64,000 nucleotides of DNA from Bacteroidales bacterium WCE2004 (lineage in GTDB: Bacteria; Bacteroidota; Bacteroidia; Bacteroidales; UBA932): contig FUZR01000001.1 of the NCBI GenBank assembly GCA_900167895.1, positions 725,144-789,143 on the forward strand, read 5' to 3'. Shown in pieces: positions 29,074 through 37,313 of this stretch. The stretch's first letter is position 1. Every line of letters starts with the position of its first letter. Made by a program: the position numbers and the translations under genes. The notes below the pieces were generated by a model, which saw only the letters and a program-made list of their open reading frames with translations, was not told the DNA's origin and did no database searches.

Positions 29074-30693
29074 ATGATGAAACGCATCCTACTCCTCATA
29101 GGTCTGGCCGGCATCGCGCTGTCCGCGGTCGCCCAGACTCCCCGCTTCAAGCTCGGCAAGTGGACCGAGATCCAGACCGCCATCCTCCAGGAGCTCAACC
29201 GCTCCTACGTGGACTCGCTGCCCGTCGACCGCATCGAGCGGCGCGGCATCGACGCCATGCTCGCCGACCTGGATCCCTACACGGTCTACATCCCCGAGGA
29301 AGAGAATGAGAACCTCCAGATGATGATCCACAAGACCTACGGCGGCATCGGCGCCGTGATCTACAAGCCCGACGTGCAGGGCCCGGTCATCATCAACGAG
29401 CCCTACGCCAACTCTCCGGCCGCCAAGAACGGCCTGGTGTGCGGCGACGAGATCTACGCCATCGACGGCGAACCGACCGCCGGCCTGACCTCCCAGCAGA
29501 GCAGCGAGAAGATGCGCGGCGAGCCGGGCACGCAGGTGACCTTCCACGTCAAGAAGCTCGCCACCGGCGAGATGGTGGACGTCGTCGTCACGCGCGAGAT
29601 GATCAAGCTCGGCGACATCGAGTACGCCGGCATGCTGGACAGCAAGTTCGGCTACATCTCCCAGAACGGCTTCACCGACGGCGTCGGCAACGAGTTCCGT
29701 CAGAAGGTGGCCGCGCTCAAGAAGCAGGGCATGCAGGCCCTCATCCTCGACCTGCGCGGCAACGGCGGCGGCCTGATGAACGAAGCCGCCGAGATTGTGT
29801 CCGCGTTTGTACCGAAGGGCTCCCTGGTCGTGTCCGCCCAGGGCCGCGACCCGCAGGCCAACTACGTCCTGCGCACCACCAAGGACCCGGTCGACGTCAA
29901 GCTCCCGGTTATCGTGCTCGTCGATTCCGGCTCCGCCTCCGCCTCCGAAATCGTGGCGGGCGCGCTGCAGGACATGGACCGTGCGACCATCATGGGCGAG
30001 CGCACCTTCGGCAAGGGCCTCGTGCAGAGCATCCGCTCCCTGCCCTATGGCGGCGAGCTCAAGGTCACGACGGCCAAGTATTACACGCCCTCCGGCCGCT
30101 GCGTGCAGGCGATCGACTATGCCCGCCGCCGCGAGGACGGCAGCGTGGCGAGCATCCCCGACTCGCTGACCCACGAATTCAAGACCGCCCACGGCCGCAC
30201 CGTGCGCGACGGCGGCGGCATCACGCCCGACGTCGAGCTCACGTTCCGCGAATACAGCCGCCTGACCTATTCGCTGGTCACCTACGGCATCATCGAGCAG
30301 TATGCGCTCGAGTTCGTGCGCAAGCACGCTTCCATCCCGGCCGTGGAGGAATTCCACCTCGGCCAGGACGACTACGAGGATTTCATCAACTTCGCCAAGG
30401 ACAAGGAGTTCGACTACCGCTCCTCCGCCAAGACCTATTTCGACCGCGCCAAGGAAGAGCTCAAGCGCGACGGTCTGGACACTGCGATGCAGGCGGAGCT
30501 CGACGCCCTCGAGAAGTCCCTCAACATGGAGAAGGAGGACTTCCTGCGCCTCAAGCAGAGCGAGATCGTTCCTTTCATCGAAGAGGAGATCGTCGTCCGC
30601 TACTACTTCCAGGAGGCCGGCGTGCAGATCCGCATCCGCTACGACGACGCGCTCCGCCAGGCCATGGCCAGCCCGCTGATCAAGCAGTACTGA
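29074..30693 (+). CDS. S41 family C-terminal processing protease
   Basis: Periplasmic serine protease with a Ser-Lys dyad. The 539-residue protein has an N-terminal signal peptide ending near Ala20-Gln21. A PDZ domain (INEPYANSPAAKNGL, GDEIYAIDGEP) is followed by the S41 domain with catalytic Ser287 in SGSASASEIV and Lys314 in ERTFGKGLVQS. A 170-residue helical C-terminal extension, typical of Bacteroidota CtpA-like enzymes, follows. Two start ATGs are adjacent (29074 and 29077) and cannot be separated. The stop overlaps the recO ATG (TGATG). Confidence 0.95.
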   Translation: MMKRILLLIGLAGIALSAVAQTPRFKLGKWTEIQTAILQELNRSYVDSLPVDRIERRGIDAMLADLDPYTVYIPEEENENLQMMIHKTYGGIGAVIYKPDVQGPVIINEPYANSPAAKNGLVCGDEIYAIDGEPTAGLTSQQSSEKMRGEPGTQVTFHVKKLATGEMVDVVVTREMIKLGDIEYAGMLDSKFGYISQNGFTDGVGNEFRQKVAALKKQGMQALILDLRGNGGGLMNEAAEIVSAFVPKGSLVVSAQGRDPQANYVLRTTKDPVDVKLPVIVLVDSGSASASEIVAGALQDMDRATIMGERTFGKGLVQSIRSLPYGGELKVTTAKYYTPSGRCVQAIDYARRREDGSVASIPDSLTHEFKTAHGRTVRDGGGITPDVELTFREYSRLTYSLVTYGIIEQYALEFVRKHASIPAVEEFHLGQDDYEDFINFAKDKEFDYRSSAKTYFDRAKEELKRDGLDTAMQAELDALEKSLNMEKEDFLRLKQSEIVPFIEEEIVVRYYFQEAGVQIRIRYDDALRQAMASPLIKQY

Positions 30694-31343
30694 TGGTCCA
30701 CCACACCCGGCTCATCATCCTGAACACTACCAAGGTCGGGGAACGCTCCCTGGTCCTGCACGCCCTCAGTCCCGACTGGGGGCGCCGCAGTTTCATCGCG
30801 TCCGTCCCCAAGGGCGGCGGGATGGCGCTCTTCCAGCCCCTCAACATCCTGGACGCCGAGGTGACGGAGAATCCCAAATCCGACCTCTGGCGCGTCCACG
30901 CGCTGTCCGCGCGCCATCCGCTGACGGGCCTGCGCACCAGCGCCGGCAAGAACGCGATGACGCTCTTCATGAGCGAGGTCCTCTACCGGACCATCCACGA
31001 AAGCGCCCGCGAAGAAGGCCTGTTCGAATGGTGCGAGCGCTCGATCCTGACCCTGGACGCGCTGCAGGGCGACTACGCCAACTACCACCTCCGCTTCCTG
31101 CTGGAGCTCGCCGCCGCCCTCGGCTTCTCGCCTTCGCTCGAAGACCTGATGCCTTTCGCGGGCGAGCAGCTCGCCGGCATCCGCGCCCTCGTCCAGTCGG
31201 ACTTCGGCGCGTCCATGCTCGTCCCGCTGAGCGGCGAGGCCCGCAGCGACATCGCCGATCGGCTCCTCCGCTACCTCAGCTACCACGCCGAGACCCGCAT
31301 CGAAGCCCGCTCGCTGCGCGTCCTGAAGGAACTATTCCGCTAG
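30693..31343 (+). CDS. recO: DNA repair protein RecO
   Basis: Mediator that helps load RecA in the RecFOR pathway. The 216-residue protein has the N-terminal OB fold (TRLIILNTTKVGERSLVLHALS) and the helical C-terminal domain (HLRFLLELAAALGF). The zinc-finger cysteines found in many RecO proteins are absent, as is common in Bacteroidota. The ATG at 30693 is chosen because MVHHTRLI is the expected N-terminus and overlaps the upstream protease stop by one base; the frame is open further up but that is antisense-free shadow of the protease gene. Confidence 0.92.
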   Translation: MVHHTRLIILNTTKVGERSLVLHALSPDWGRRSFIASVPKGGGMALFQPLNILDAEVTENPKSDLWRVHALSARHPLTGLRTSAGKNAMTLFMSEVLYRTIHESAREEGLFEWCERSILTLDALQGDYANYHLRFLLELAAALGFSPSLEDLMPFAGEQLAGIRALVQSDFGASMLVPLSGEARSDIADRLLRYLSYHAETRIEARSLRVLKELFR

Positions 31344-31370
31344 GCGCCGCCCGCCCGCACGTCCCGCTCC

Positions 31371-31399
31371 CCTGCTGTTTTTAAACAAGCGGGGGCAGG
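31371..31399. terminator. Weak hairpin between recO and the ABC exporter
   Basis: Inverted pieces CCTGC (31371) and GCAGG (31395) enclose TGTTTTTAAACA, giving an imperfect stem-loop in the 68-bp convergent gap. It lacks a clean U-run, so the call is tentative. Confidence 0.3.
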
Positions 31400-31411
31400 C
31401 CCGGGAAGGGC

Positions 31412-32101
31412 CTATTCCGCGAAGACGCGGGAGAGGGCGGCGTCGTATTTGGCAACGGCGTCCGCGCGCAGCTTGTCGGCGAGCAGGGGGTATTCGACGG
31501 GACGATAGGATTTGTAGATCCGCCCGTCCTGCAGGAGGTGGATCGCGTCGCAGAGCGGCGAGAGGGACTCGAGGATGTGGGAGGTGACGACGACCAGCTT
31601 GCCTGCAGCGCAGAGTTTCCGCAGGGCCAGCTGCAGGACCGATACCGACTCCAGGTCCAGCCCGTTGAAGGGCTCGTCCAGCAGGAGGACCTTGCGGTCC
31701 AGCGACAGGATGCCTGTCAGCGCCAGCTTCTTCTTCATTCCCGTGCTATAGGAATCGACGAAATGGTCCAGCGGCAAGCTGAAGACGGAGCATAGCGTCT
31801 CGAAGTCGAAGCCGCCGCCGCACGCCTGGAACAGCTTGAGGTAGTCCCGGCCGGTGATCCGCGAATAGAAGAAGGACTCCGTCTCCAGGTAGGCGATGTC
31901 CCTTCGGGAGAGCGGCGCCCCGTCGAAGCGGATGCAGTCCCGCTGCGCGGGAATCCCGTAGATGGCATTCAGCAGGGTGGTCTTGCCGGCCCCGTTGAAT
32001 CCGACGATTCCGTGGATCCCGCCGCGCTCCAGGGAGAGGTCGAGTTGGGAAAGGACGGTATGCGTCCCGTAGGAGACGGACAGATTATCGATCGTAAGCA
32101 T
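31412..32101 (-). CDS. ABC transporter ATP-binding protein
   Basis: A 229-residue ATPase subunit of an ABC-2-type exporter. Walker A is GFNGAGKT at 34-41, Walker B VLLLDEPFNGLD and the switch His lies in VVVTSHILES. The signature motif is divergent, YSTGMKKKL rather than LSGGQ, which is common in ABC-2 exporters with a CcmA-type ATPase. The gene overlaps the end of its permease partner by 17 nt. The substrate is unknown. Confidence 0.93.
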   Translation of the reverse strand: MLTIDNLSVSYGTHTVLSQLDLSLERGGIHGIVGFNGAGKTTLLNAIYGIPAQRDCIRFDGAPLSRRDIAYLETESFFYSRITGRDYLKLFQACGGGFDFETLCSVFSLPLDHFVDSYSTGMKKKLALTGILSLDRKVLLLDEPFNGLDLESVSVLQLALRKLCAAGKLVVVTSHILESLSPLCDAIHLLQDGRIYKSYRPVEYPLLADKLRADAVAKYDAALSRVFAE

Positions 32102-33032
32102 ATAGGAAAGTCTTTAAGTGCCGGACGGCATCGGAATAATATACGACGGTCAGGATGAGGGAGACAGGCAGGAGGAACGGGACAATGAATCCCAGCATGC
32201 CGATGGCCTGCATGGTCGTCCCGCCAAACGGCCGGCCGGGGGCGTACGACCTGTATTTGGCGCAGACGGAGGCGGCAATCTGGAGCGGGCAGAGGGCCAC
32301 CGGGATCAGGACGTAATAGGCCGTCTCCCAGTTGAAGGCGGCATAAAGGGCCAGGACCGGCAGGACCGGGACGGCCCAGAAGCGGATCTGCCGCCAGATC
32401 TTCCTGTGCAGGAACTGCCGCGCGGGCAACCCATCCAGGCAGAGCAGCGTCAGGGACTCACACTGCGAGTAAATGGCGCCGGAAGAGAACAGGACCAGCA
32501 GATAGACCAGCACGACCGACACGGCCGGGGCGAAACACAACGCGGCAGCCAGCACCAGCACGCAGCAGACGAACAGGCCTGCCTTGCGGAAAAAGGACAC
32601 GGTGTCCAGGTCCGGGAAGCAGACCGGGAGCGGCAGCGCCCGCCGGCGGGACAGCCGGGCGCTGCGCGGCACCGCGGCGACGAGCGGCGGCATGACCGCG
32701 TACAGCACCGCCAGGAGAAACTGCCCCCGGAGCAGGGCGATGACCGCGAAGGGGATGAGGCCCAGAGAATACTCCAGCGCGAAAAGCCGGAAAGGATGCG
32801 GCAGGATCCGCCTGCAGAAAGCGTAATCCTTCCGGTTCAGATGGACCAGCAACAGGATGGTGGCCGCAGCGCCCGCCACCTGGAAGCGCTGCGGAGCAAG
32901 GCCGGTCAACTCATAGACGGCATAAAGCGCCGCCGCGCACAACGCGAGCAGCACCACCTTCCCGAAGAAAGTCAATTCTCCGAGAATCCGGAACAGGATC
33001 TTGAACTTGAGCTGAAGGAGCTTGAGCAGCAC
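32085..33032 (-). CDS. ABC exporter membrane subunit
   Basis: A 315-residue, strongly hydrophobic protein with roughly eight to ten membrane segments, lying directly upstream of and overlapping the ATPase gene; this context is the main reason for the call. No recognisable family motif is seen. The start is a GTG at 33030-33032 (protein MLLKLLQLKFKIL), preceded by a purine-rich AGGGGAGG stretch that is one of the few Shine-Dalgarno-like leaders in the window. The 45-bp gap upstream (33033-33077) contains no promoter box. Confidence 0.75.
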   Translation of the reverse strand: MLLKLLQLKFKILFRILGELTFFGKVVLLALCAAALYAVYELTGLAPQRFQVAGAAATILLLVHLNRKDYAFCRRILPHPFRLFALEYSLGLIPFAVIALLRGQFLLAVLYAVMPPLVAAVPRSARLSRRRALPLPVCFPDLDTVSFFRKAGLFVCCVLVLAAALCFAPAVSVVLVYLLVLFSSGAIYSQCESLTLLCLDGLPARQFLHRKIWRQIRFWAVPVLPVLALYAAFNWETAYYVLIPVALCPLQIAASVCAKYRSYAPGRPFGGTTMQAIGMLGFIVPFLLPVSLILTVVYYSDAVRHLKTFLYAYDR

Positions 33033-33077
33033 GCCTCCCCTTATGAAAAAAGAGTGCCAGAGGCGGGCGGGCGGCAG

Positions 33078-33551
33078 CTATTTCACCAGGTTGATAGCGC
33101 CGAAGACGCCGAGGGAGGCGGCGAGCATGATGGCGGCGGCGAGCAGCAGGCCGCCGAAGATGTAGAGCATGCTCTTCTTGAAGTCCATGTCGAGCAGGCT
33201 CGCCGCGAGGGTGCCGGTCCAGGCGCCCGTGCCAGGCAGCGGGATGCCGACGAAGAGCAGCAGGGCGATGTAGAGGCCGGCGCCGGCTTTCGCTTCCAGC
33301 TTGCGGCCGCCCTTCTCGCCTTTCTCCAGGCACCAGGAGAAGAACTTGCCGACGTATCTCTTGTCCTTGCCCCAGACCAGGATGCGGCGGGCGAACAGGA
33401 AGATGAACGGGACAGGGAGCATGTTGCCGAACAGGGCGACGACCAGCGAGGGCACGAGCGGCAGGCCGAAGCCGACGGCATACGGGATGGCGCCGCGCAA
33501 CTCGATCAGCGGGACCATCGATATGAGGAAAACGATCAGGTACTTTTTCAT
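33078..33551 (-). CDS. Small multidrug export protein family (COG2426)
   Basis: A 157-residue inner-membrane protein with about four to five helices, matching the Sm_multidrug_ex family: SMVPLIELRGAIPYAVG at the N-terminus and GIPLPGTGAWTGTLAASLL in the middle are typical. Despite the family name, no transport function is established for most members. Its ATG overlaps the upstream gene's TGA (ATGA). Confidence 0.85.
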   Translation of the reverse strand: MKKYLIVFLISMVPLIELRGAIPYAVGFGLPLVPSLVVALFGNMLPVPFIFLFARRILVWGKDKRYVGKFFSWCLEKGEKGGRKLEAKAGAGLYIALLLFVGIPLPGTGAWTGTLAASLLDMDFKKSMLYIFGGLLLAAAIMLAASLGVFGAINLVK

Positions 33552-34036
33552 CGGATCTTGTTGAGGTAGTCTTTGACGGCGGCGAAAGCGGCCGTCTGGC
33601 TGGCGCCCGCGCCTTCCGGGGGCGTCACCACGAGGTCATACACGCCGCCCGGGAGCGGGCAGCAGCCCACCTTGAAGCGGGCGGTGCTGCAGCGGGCTTC
33701 ATATTCCGCGGCGAACTGGTCCGGGTTGCCGGCCAGCGAGATGAAGAGGTCCTCCTTGCGGGCGTCCCCACGGCCGCCACGGGCCCGGGGCTTGAGGTAG
33801 CCCCACCAGTTGAGGTCTTCCTTCTGCGGGCACAGGATGGTCACGGGAATCGCCTGGTAGTCGAAGAACTGCTGGACGGCGCGGCAGACCGGGCCAGGGT
33901 CTTCACCCATGGCCACGGCGTCCACGAACACCGTCGCGCTCCGCACCTTCTTCAGGGGCAGCAGCGACGTCGGGGCCGTGCTCCGTCCCTGACGGAGCGC
34001 ATACCAGCGGAAAAACGTCACGACGGGATTCTTCAT
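33548..34036 (-). CDS. Conserved Bacteroidota protein of unknown function (probably DUF6913)
   Basis: A 162-residue, apparently cytosolic protein with no recognisable catalytic motif. Features are a basic N-terminus, a central NWWGYLKPR, and an EDLFISLAGNPDQF segment. I assign it tentatively to DUF6913 from memory of Bacteroidota genomes in which it follows a PfkB kinase. The ATG at 34034-34036 overlaps the kinase stop by 4 nt (ATGA), and its own stop overlaps the next start in the same way, so the three genes are translationally coupled. Confidence 0.7.
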   Translation of the reverse strand: MKNPVVTFFRWYALRQGRSTAPTSLLPLKKVRSATVFVDAVAMGEDPGPVCRAVQQFFDYQAIPVTILCPQKEDLNWWGYLKPRARGGRGDARKEDLFISLAGNPDQFAAEYEARCSTARFKVGCCPLPGGVYDLVVTPPEGAGASQTAAFAAVKDYLNKIR

Positions 34037-35031
34037 CGGCCGTAGGACGCGGTCAGTTCGCGGATCTCCTGCTTGGCGACGCGCCAGCGCGGGATGTCGA
34101 TCTTGGTGCCCACCACCTCCACCACCTTGGCGGCGATGATGGAGCCGACCTCGCCGCAAGCCTTGAGCGGCAGGCCAAGGGAATCGGCGTAGAGGAAGCC
34201 GGCGGCGTAGGTGTCGCCGGCGCCCGTGGCGTCGACGGGGTCCGCCGGCCACGGCTTGATGCAATAGGACTCCTCGCCCCGCTGCACCCAGCTGCCGTCC
34301 TTGCCTACCTTGACCACGGCCGTCCGGCAGATCTCCGCGAGCTTGCCCAGGGCCGCCTGCGGGTCGGCCAGGCCCGTAAAGGCCCGCGCCTCCGTCTCGT
34401 TGGCGAAGACGATGTCGACGTATTTCTCCACGATGTCGTGCAGGAAGGCCAGGTTGGACTCCACGACATTGTAGGAAGCGAGGTCCAGGGAAATGATGCA
34501 GCCGGCGTCGCGGGCGAGCCCGACGGCACGGCGCACCAGGTCCTGGTTCTGCACCAGATAGCCTTCGATATGGAAATAGTCGTAGCCCTTGAACCACTCC
34601 GGATCGAGGTCCTCCGGCACAAGGTCGAGCGCCGCGCCGAGATAGACGGCGAAGGTGCGCTCGGCGTTGCCGCCGCTCACGAACACCATCGAGCGGCCGC
34701 TGGCGTGCTCGCTCGTCAGGAGGCGCGACTTGACGCCGTACTGCTCCTGGTCGCTCTTGAAGAGCAGGCCCAGCTCGTCGTTGCCGATCTTGCCGATGAA
34801 GCTCGACGGCATGCCGAAGATGGCGGTACACGTGATGGTATTGGCGGCCGAGCCGCCGGCGACATATTTCACGCCCATCGGCTTGAGGGCCGTCCAGATG
34901 CCGTCGCCCGTCTCCGCGTCCACGTGCTGCATGCTCCCCTTGGGGAGATGGAACTCGTGCAGGAGGGTGTCGTCCGGGAGGACGGCCAGGATGTCCGTCA
35001 AGGCGTTGCCTATTCCAAGGATAGATTTCAT
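34033..35031 (-). CDS. PfkB family carbohydrate/nucleoside kinase (adenosine kinase-like)
   Basis: ATP-dependent kinase of the ribokinase fold. The 332-residue protein has the N-terminal GIGNALTDILA, the substrate-region GGSAANT, and the C-terminal PfkB signature DPVDATGAGDTYAAGF with the catalytic Asp. The closest look-alikes are the adenosine kinase/inosine-guanosine kinase group common in Bacteroidota; the substrate cannot be fixed from sequence. The ATG at 35029-35031 lies 6 nt after a TATTTTTG box. The frame stays open upstream, but that region belongs to the divergent flippase gene. Confidence 0.9.
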   Translation of the reverse strand: MKSILGIGNALTDILAVLPDDTLLHEFHLPKGSMQHVDAETGDGIWTALKPMGVKYVAGGSAANTITCTAIFGMPSSFIGKIGNDELGLLFKSDQEQYGVKSRLLTSEHASGRSMVFVSGGNAERTFAVYLGAALDLVPEDLDPEWFKGYDYFHIEGYLVQNQDLVRRAVGLARDAGCIISLDLASYNVVESNLAFLHDIVEKYVDIVFANETEARAFTGLADPQAALGKLAEICRTAVVKVGKDGSWVQRGEESYCIKPWPADPVDATGAGDTYAAGFLYADSLGLPLKACGEVGSIIAAKVVEVVGTKIDIPRWRVAKQEIRELTASYGR

Positions 35032-35037
35032 ATCGTA

Positions 35038-35045
35038 CAAAAATA
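35038..35045 (-). promoter_or_regulatory. -7 promoter box (TATTTTTG) of the PfkB kinase operon
   Basis: Perfect TAnnTTTG match on the minus strand with exactly 6 nt to the ATG. The divergent plus-strand box lies 14 bp away. Confidence 0.65.
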
Positions 35046-35059
35046 ACACAAATAAATTG

Positions 35060-35067
35060 TATCTTTG
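35060..35067 (+). promoter_or_regulatory. -7 promoter box (TATCTTTG) of the flippase-like gene
   Basis: Perfect TAnnTTTG match on the plus strand with exactly 6 nt to the ATG at 35074. Confidence 0.65.
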
Positions 35068-35073
35068 CAGCCC

Positions 35074-36054
35074 ATGGCCAAGAAAGCTGCAAATATCCTC
35101 AAATACACCCTCTCCACCGCCCTTGCGGTGGTGCTGGTCTGGTTTGCCTTCCGGGGCGTGGACTGGAAAGCCTTCTGGGAAGGCGTGCAGCAGACCCGCT
35201 GGGTCTGGGTGGCGCTCTATTTCGTGGCCGCCATCCTGGCGCTCGTCTTCCGCGAGGAGCGCTGGATCGCCCTGATGCGCCCGCTCGACCCGAGCCTGCG
35301 CCGCCTGGGCGTCTGGGACGCCATCAACGTGGGCAACCTCGTCAACGTGGTGCTGCCCGGCGCGGGCGAATTCGTCCGCTGCGGCTACGTCTCCTCCAAG
35401 CGGATGAGCTACGACAAGGCCTTCGGCACCATCGCCTGCGAGCGCCTGTCCGACGTGGTCGCCATCCTGTTCCTCTTCGTCCTCGCCATCGTGCTCAAGA
35501 GCGAGAGCTTCGGGCCCTTCTTCACGGAGAACATCTGGGCGCCGCTGAGCGCCCGCCTCGGCGGCTCGCTCGTCTGGGTCGCCATCGGCGTGGTCGCGCT
35601 GATAGCCGGCTTCGTCTGGGCTGTCCGGCATTTCCGCGGCAGCGTCCCGTTCTTCGCCCGCATCAGCGATGCGCTCAAGGGCCTCGGGACGGGTTTCGCG
35701 AGTATCGCGAAGATGGAGCGCAAGTGGCCCTTCCTGCTCAGCACCGTCGGCATCTGGGCGATGTACGTGATGATGATGTACTGCACCATCCGCGCCCTGC
35801 CGATGCTGGACGCGCTCACGCTCACGGACGCGCTCTTCCTGTCGGCCATCGGCAACTTCGCCTCCGTGATCCCCGTGCCCGGCGGCATCGGCGCCTACCA
35901 CTACCTGATGGCGCTCTCGATGCAGAGCCTCTACGGCGCCAGCTGGGAGACGGGCATCCTGCTCGCCACCCTCGGCCACGAAGCCCACGCCATCCTGATC
36001 ATCATCATCGGCGTGATCTCCTACGTGCGCTTCTCGTTGCGTAAAAGGAAATAA
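35074..36054 (+). CDS. Flippase-like/lysylphosphatidylglycerol synthase TM-region family protein
   Basis: A 326-residue inner-membrane protein with about eight helices, of the LPG_synthase_TM (UPF0104/AglD-like) family. Typical segments are NLVNVVLPGAGEFVRCGYVS and ASVIPVPGGIGAYHYLM. Members lacking the soluble synthase domain, as here, are proposed lipid flippases; its lipid is unknown. The ATG at 35074 is preferred over an in-frame TTG at 35065 that lies inside the promoter box. Confidence 0.88.
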   Translation: MAKKAANILKYTLSTALAVVLVWFAFRGVDWKAFWEGVQQTRWVWVALYFVAAILALVFREERWIALMRPLDPSLRRLGVWDAINVGNLVNVVLPGAGEFVRCGYVSSKRMSYDKAFGTIACERLSDVVAILFLFVLAIVLKSESFGPFFTENIWAPLSARLGGSLVWVAIGVVALIAGFVWAVRHFRGSVPFFARISDALKGLGTGFASIAKMERKWPFLLSTVGIWAMYVMMMYCTIRALPMLDALTLTDALFLSAIGNFASVIPVPGGIGAYHYLMALSMQSLYGASWETGILLATLGHEAHAILIIIIGVISYVRFSLRKRK

Positions 36055-36058
36055 TTCT

Positions 36059-36066
36059 TATATTTG
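36059..36066 (+). promoter_or_regulatory. -7 promoter box (TATATTTG) of asnA
   Basis: Perfect TAnnTTTG match on the plus strand, 26 nt before the asnA ATG, starting right after the upstream stop codon. Confidence 0.6.
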
Positions 36067-36092
36067 CATACGTTAGTGTATTGCCTTACGTT

Positions 36093-37130
36093 ATGCAACT
36101 GATTCTTCCCGATCGATACGAAGATCTGCTCGGCGGCGCCGAGAACACCGAGAAGGCCATCAAGGCCGTCAAGGATATGTTCCAGAACAACCTTTCAGCA
36201 CAGCTGGCCCTGCTGCGCGTGACCGCTCCGATGGTCGTGCTCTCCGGGACCGGCCTCAACGACGAGCTGAACGGTGTCGAGCGCCCCGTTCGCTTCCCGA
36301 TCAAGGACATGGGCGAGCAGCAGGCCGAGGTCGTGCACTCCCTCGCCAAGTGGAAGCGCGCCAAGCTCGCGCAGCTGGGCATCGCTCCCGGGCGCGGCAT
36401 CTACACCGACATGAACGCCCTGCGTCCCGACGAGGAGCTGGACAACATCCACTCCATCTATGTGGACCAGTGGGACTGGGAGAAGGTCATCCGTCCGGAG
36501 GACCGCCACCTGGGCTTCCTCAAGCAGACCGTCCGCCGCATCTACGAAGCCATCAAGGTCACCGAGAACAAACTCTTCGTCGAGTTCCCGCAGATTGCGC
36601 CGGAGCTCCCGGAAGACATCCATTTCGTCCACGCCGAGGAGCTGGTGCAGCTCTATCCCGGCCGCACGCCGAAGGAGCGCGAGCATGAGATCGTGCGCCG
36701 CTACGGTGCCGTATTCATCATCGGCATCGGCGGCGACCTCTCCGACGGCGCGCCGCATGACGGCCGTGCCGCCGACTACGACGACTGGAGCAGCCCCAAC
36801 GAAGAGGGTTTCAAGGGCCTCAACGGCGACATCCTCGTCTGGAACCACATCCTGCAGCGCCCATTCGAGCTGTCCAGCATGGGCATCCGCGTGGACGCGG
36901 CCGCCCTGCACCGCCAGCTGGCGATCCGCGGCGAGCTCGCCAAGGAGAACCTCCCCTTCCACCGCAGCCTGCTCGACGGCAAGCTCCCCTGCACCATCGG
37001 CGGCGGCATCGGCCAGTCCCGCCTGTGCATGTACCTGCTGCGCAAGGCCCACATCGGCGAGATCCAGAGCAGCATCTGGCCGGACGAGATGGTCCGCCGC
37101 TGCGCCGGGGCGGGCATCAAACTAGTTTAG
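36093..37130 (+). CDS. asnA: Aspartate-ammonia ligase (asparagine synthetase A)
   Basis: Makes asparagine from aspartate, ammonia and ATP. The 345-residue protein is of the class II tRNA-synthetase-like AsnA family, with MQLILPDRYE at the start, YTDMNALRPDEELDNIHS, VDQWDWEKVI and the C-terminal GGGIGQSRLCMYLL. The ATG at 36093 is chosen because it starts this conserved N-terminus; a TTG at 36081 would add four residues. It is followed 70 nt later by tRNA-Arg. Confidence 0.95.
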   Translation: MQLILPDRYEDLLGGAENTEKAIKAVKDMFQNNLSAQLALLRVTAPMVVLSGTGLNDELNGVERPVRFPIKDMGEQQAEVVHSLAKWKRAKLAQLGIAPGRGIYTDMNALRPDEELDNIHSIYVDQWDWEKVIRPEDRHLGFLKQTVRRIYEAIKVTENKLFVEFPQIAPELPEDIHFVHAEELVQLYPGRTPKEREHEIVRRYGAVFIIGIGGDLSDGAPHDGRAADYDDWSSPNEEGFKGLNGDILVWNHILQRPFELSSMGIRVDAAALHRQLAIRGELAKENLPFHRSLLDGKLPCTIGGGIGQSRLCMYLLRKAHIGEIQSSIWPDEMVRRCAGAGIKLV

Positions 37131-37150
37131 GGATATTTCCGGAAAATCCG

Positions 37151-37158
37151 TATATTTG
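37151..37158 (+). promoter_or_regulatory. -7 promoter box (TATATTTG) of tRNA-Arg
   Basis: Perfect TAnnTTTG match on the plus strand, 42 nt before the mature tRNA, which leaves room for a processed leader. Confidence 0.6.
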
Positions 37159-37200
37159 CAGTCCGTTTCGCCGACAGGCGGACGGGTGCAGGTATGTGCT

Positions 37201-37274
37201 GGTCCCGTAGCTCAGTTGGATAGAGCAACAGCCTTCTAAGCTGTGGGTCGCGCGTTCGAGTCGCGCCGGGATCA
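37201..37274 (+). tRNA. tRNA-Arg(UCU)
   Basis: A complete cloverleaf of 74 nt without encoded CCA. The acceptor stem is GGTCCCG (37201-37207) with CGGGATC (37267-37273), discriminator A at 37274. The anticodon stem is ACAGC/GCTGT with loop CTTCTAA, giving anticodon TCT at 37235-37237, which reads AGA. The T arm is GCGCG-TTCGAGT-CGCGC. It has its own promoter-like box and terminator. Confidence 0.95.
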
Positions 37275-37275
37275 C

Positions 37276-37308
37276 AAAAAAGGTTCGCAGTCGCTGCGAA
37301 CCTTTTTT
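37276..37308. terminator. Bidirectional rho-independent terminator after tRNA-Arg
   Basis: A 9-bp stem GGTTCGCAG/CTGCGAACC (37282-37290 with 37294-37302), a 3-nt loop, six A before and six T after. It starts one base past the tRNA and also fits the end of the convergent yitT-like gene at 37314. Confidence 0.93.
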
Positions 37309-37313
37309 CGTTT

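Noticed and set aside
34033..35988. Extension of the PfkB kinase frame through the divergent flippase gene
   Set aside because: The conserved start MKSILGIGNALTD and a promoter box 6 nt before it fix the start at 35031.
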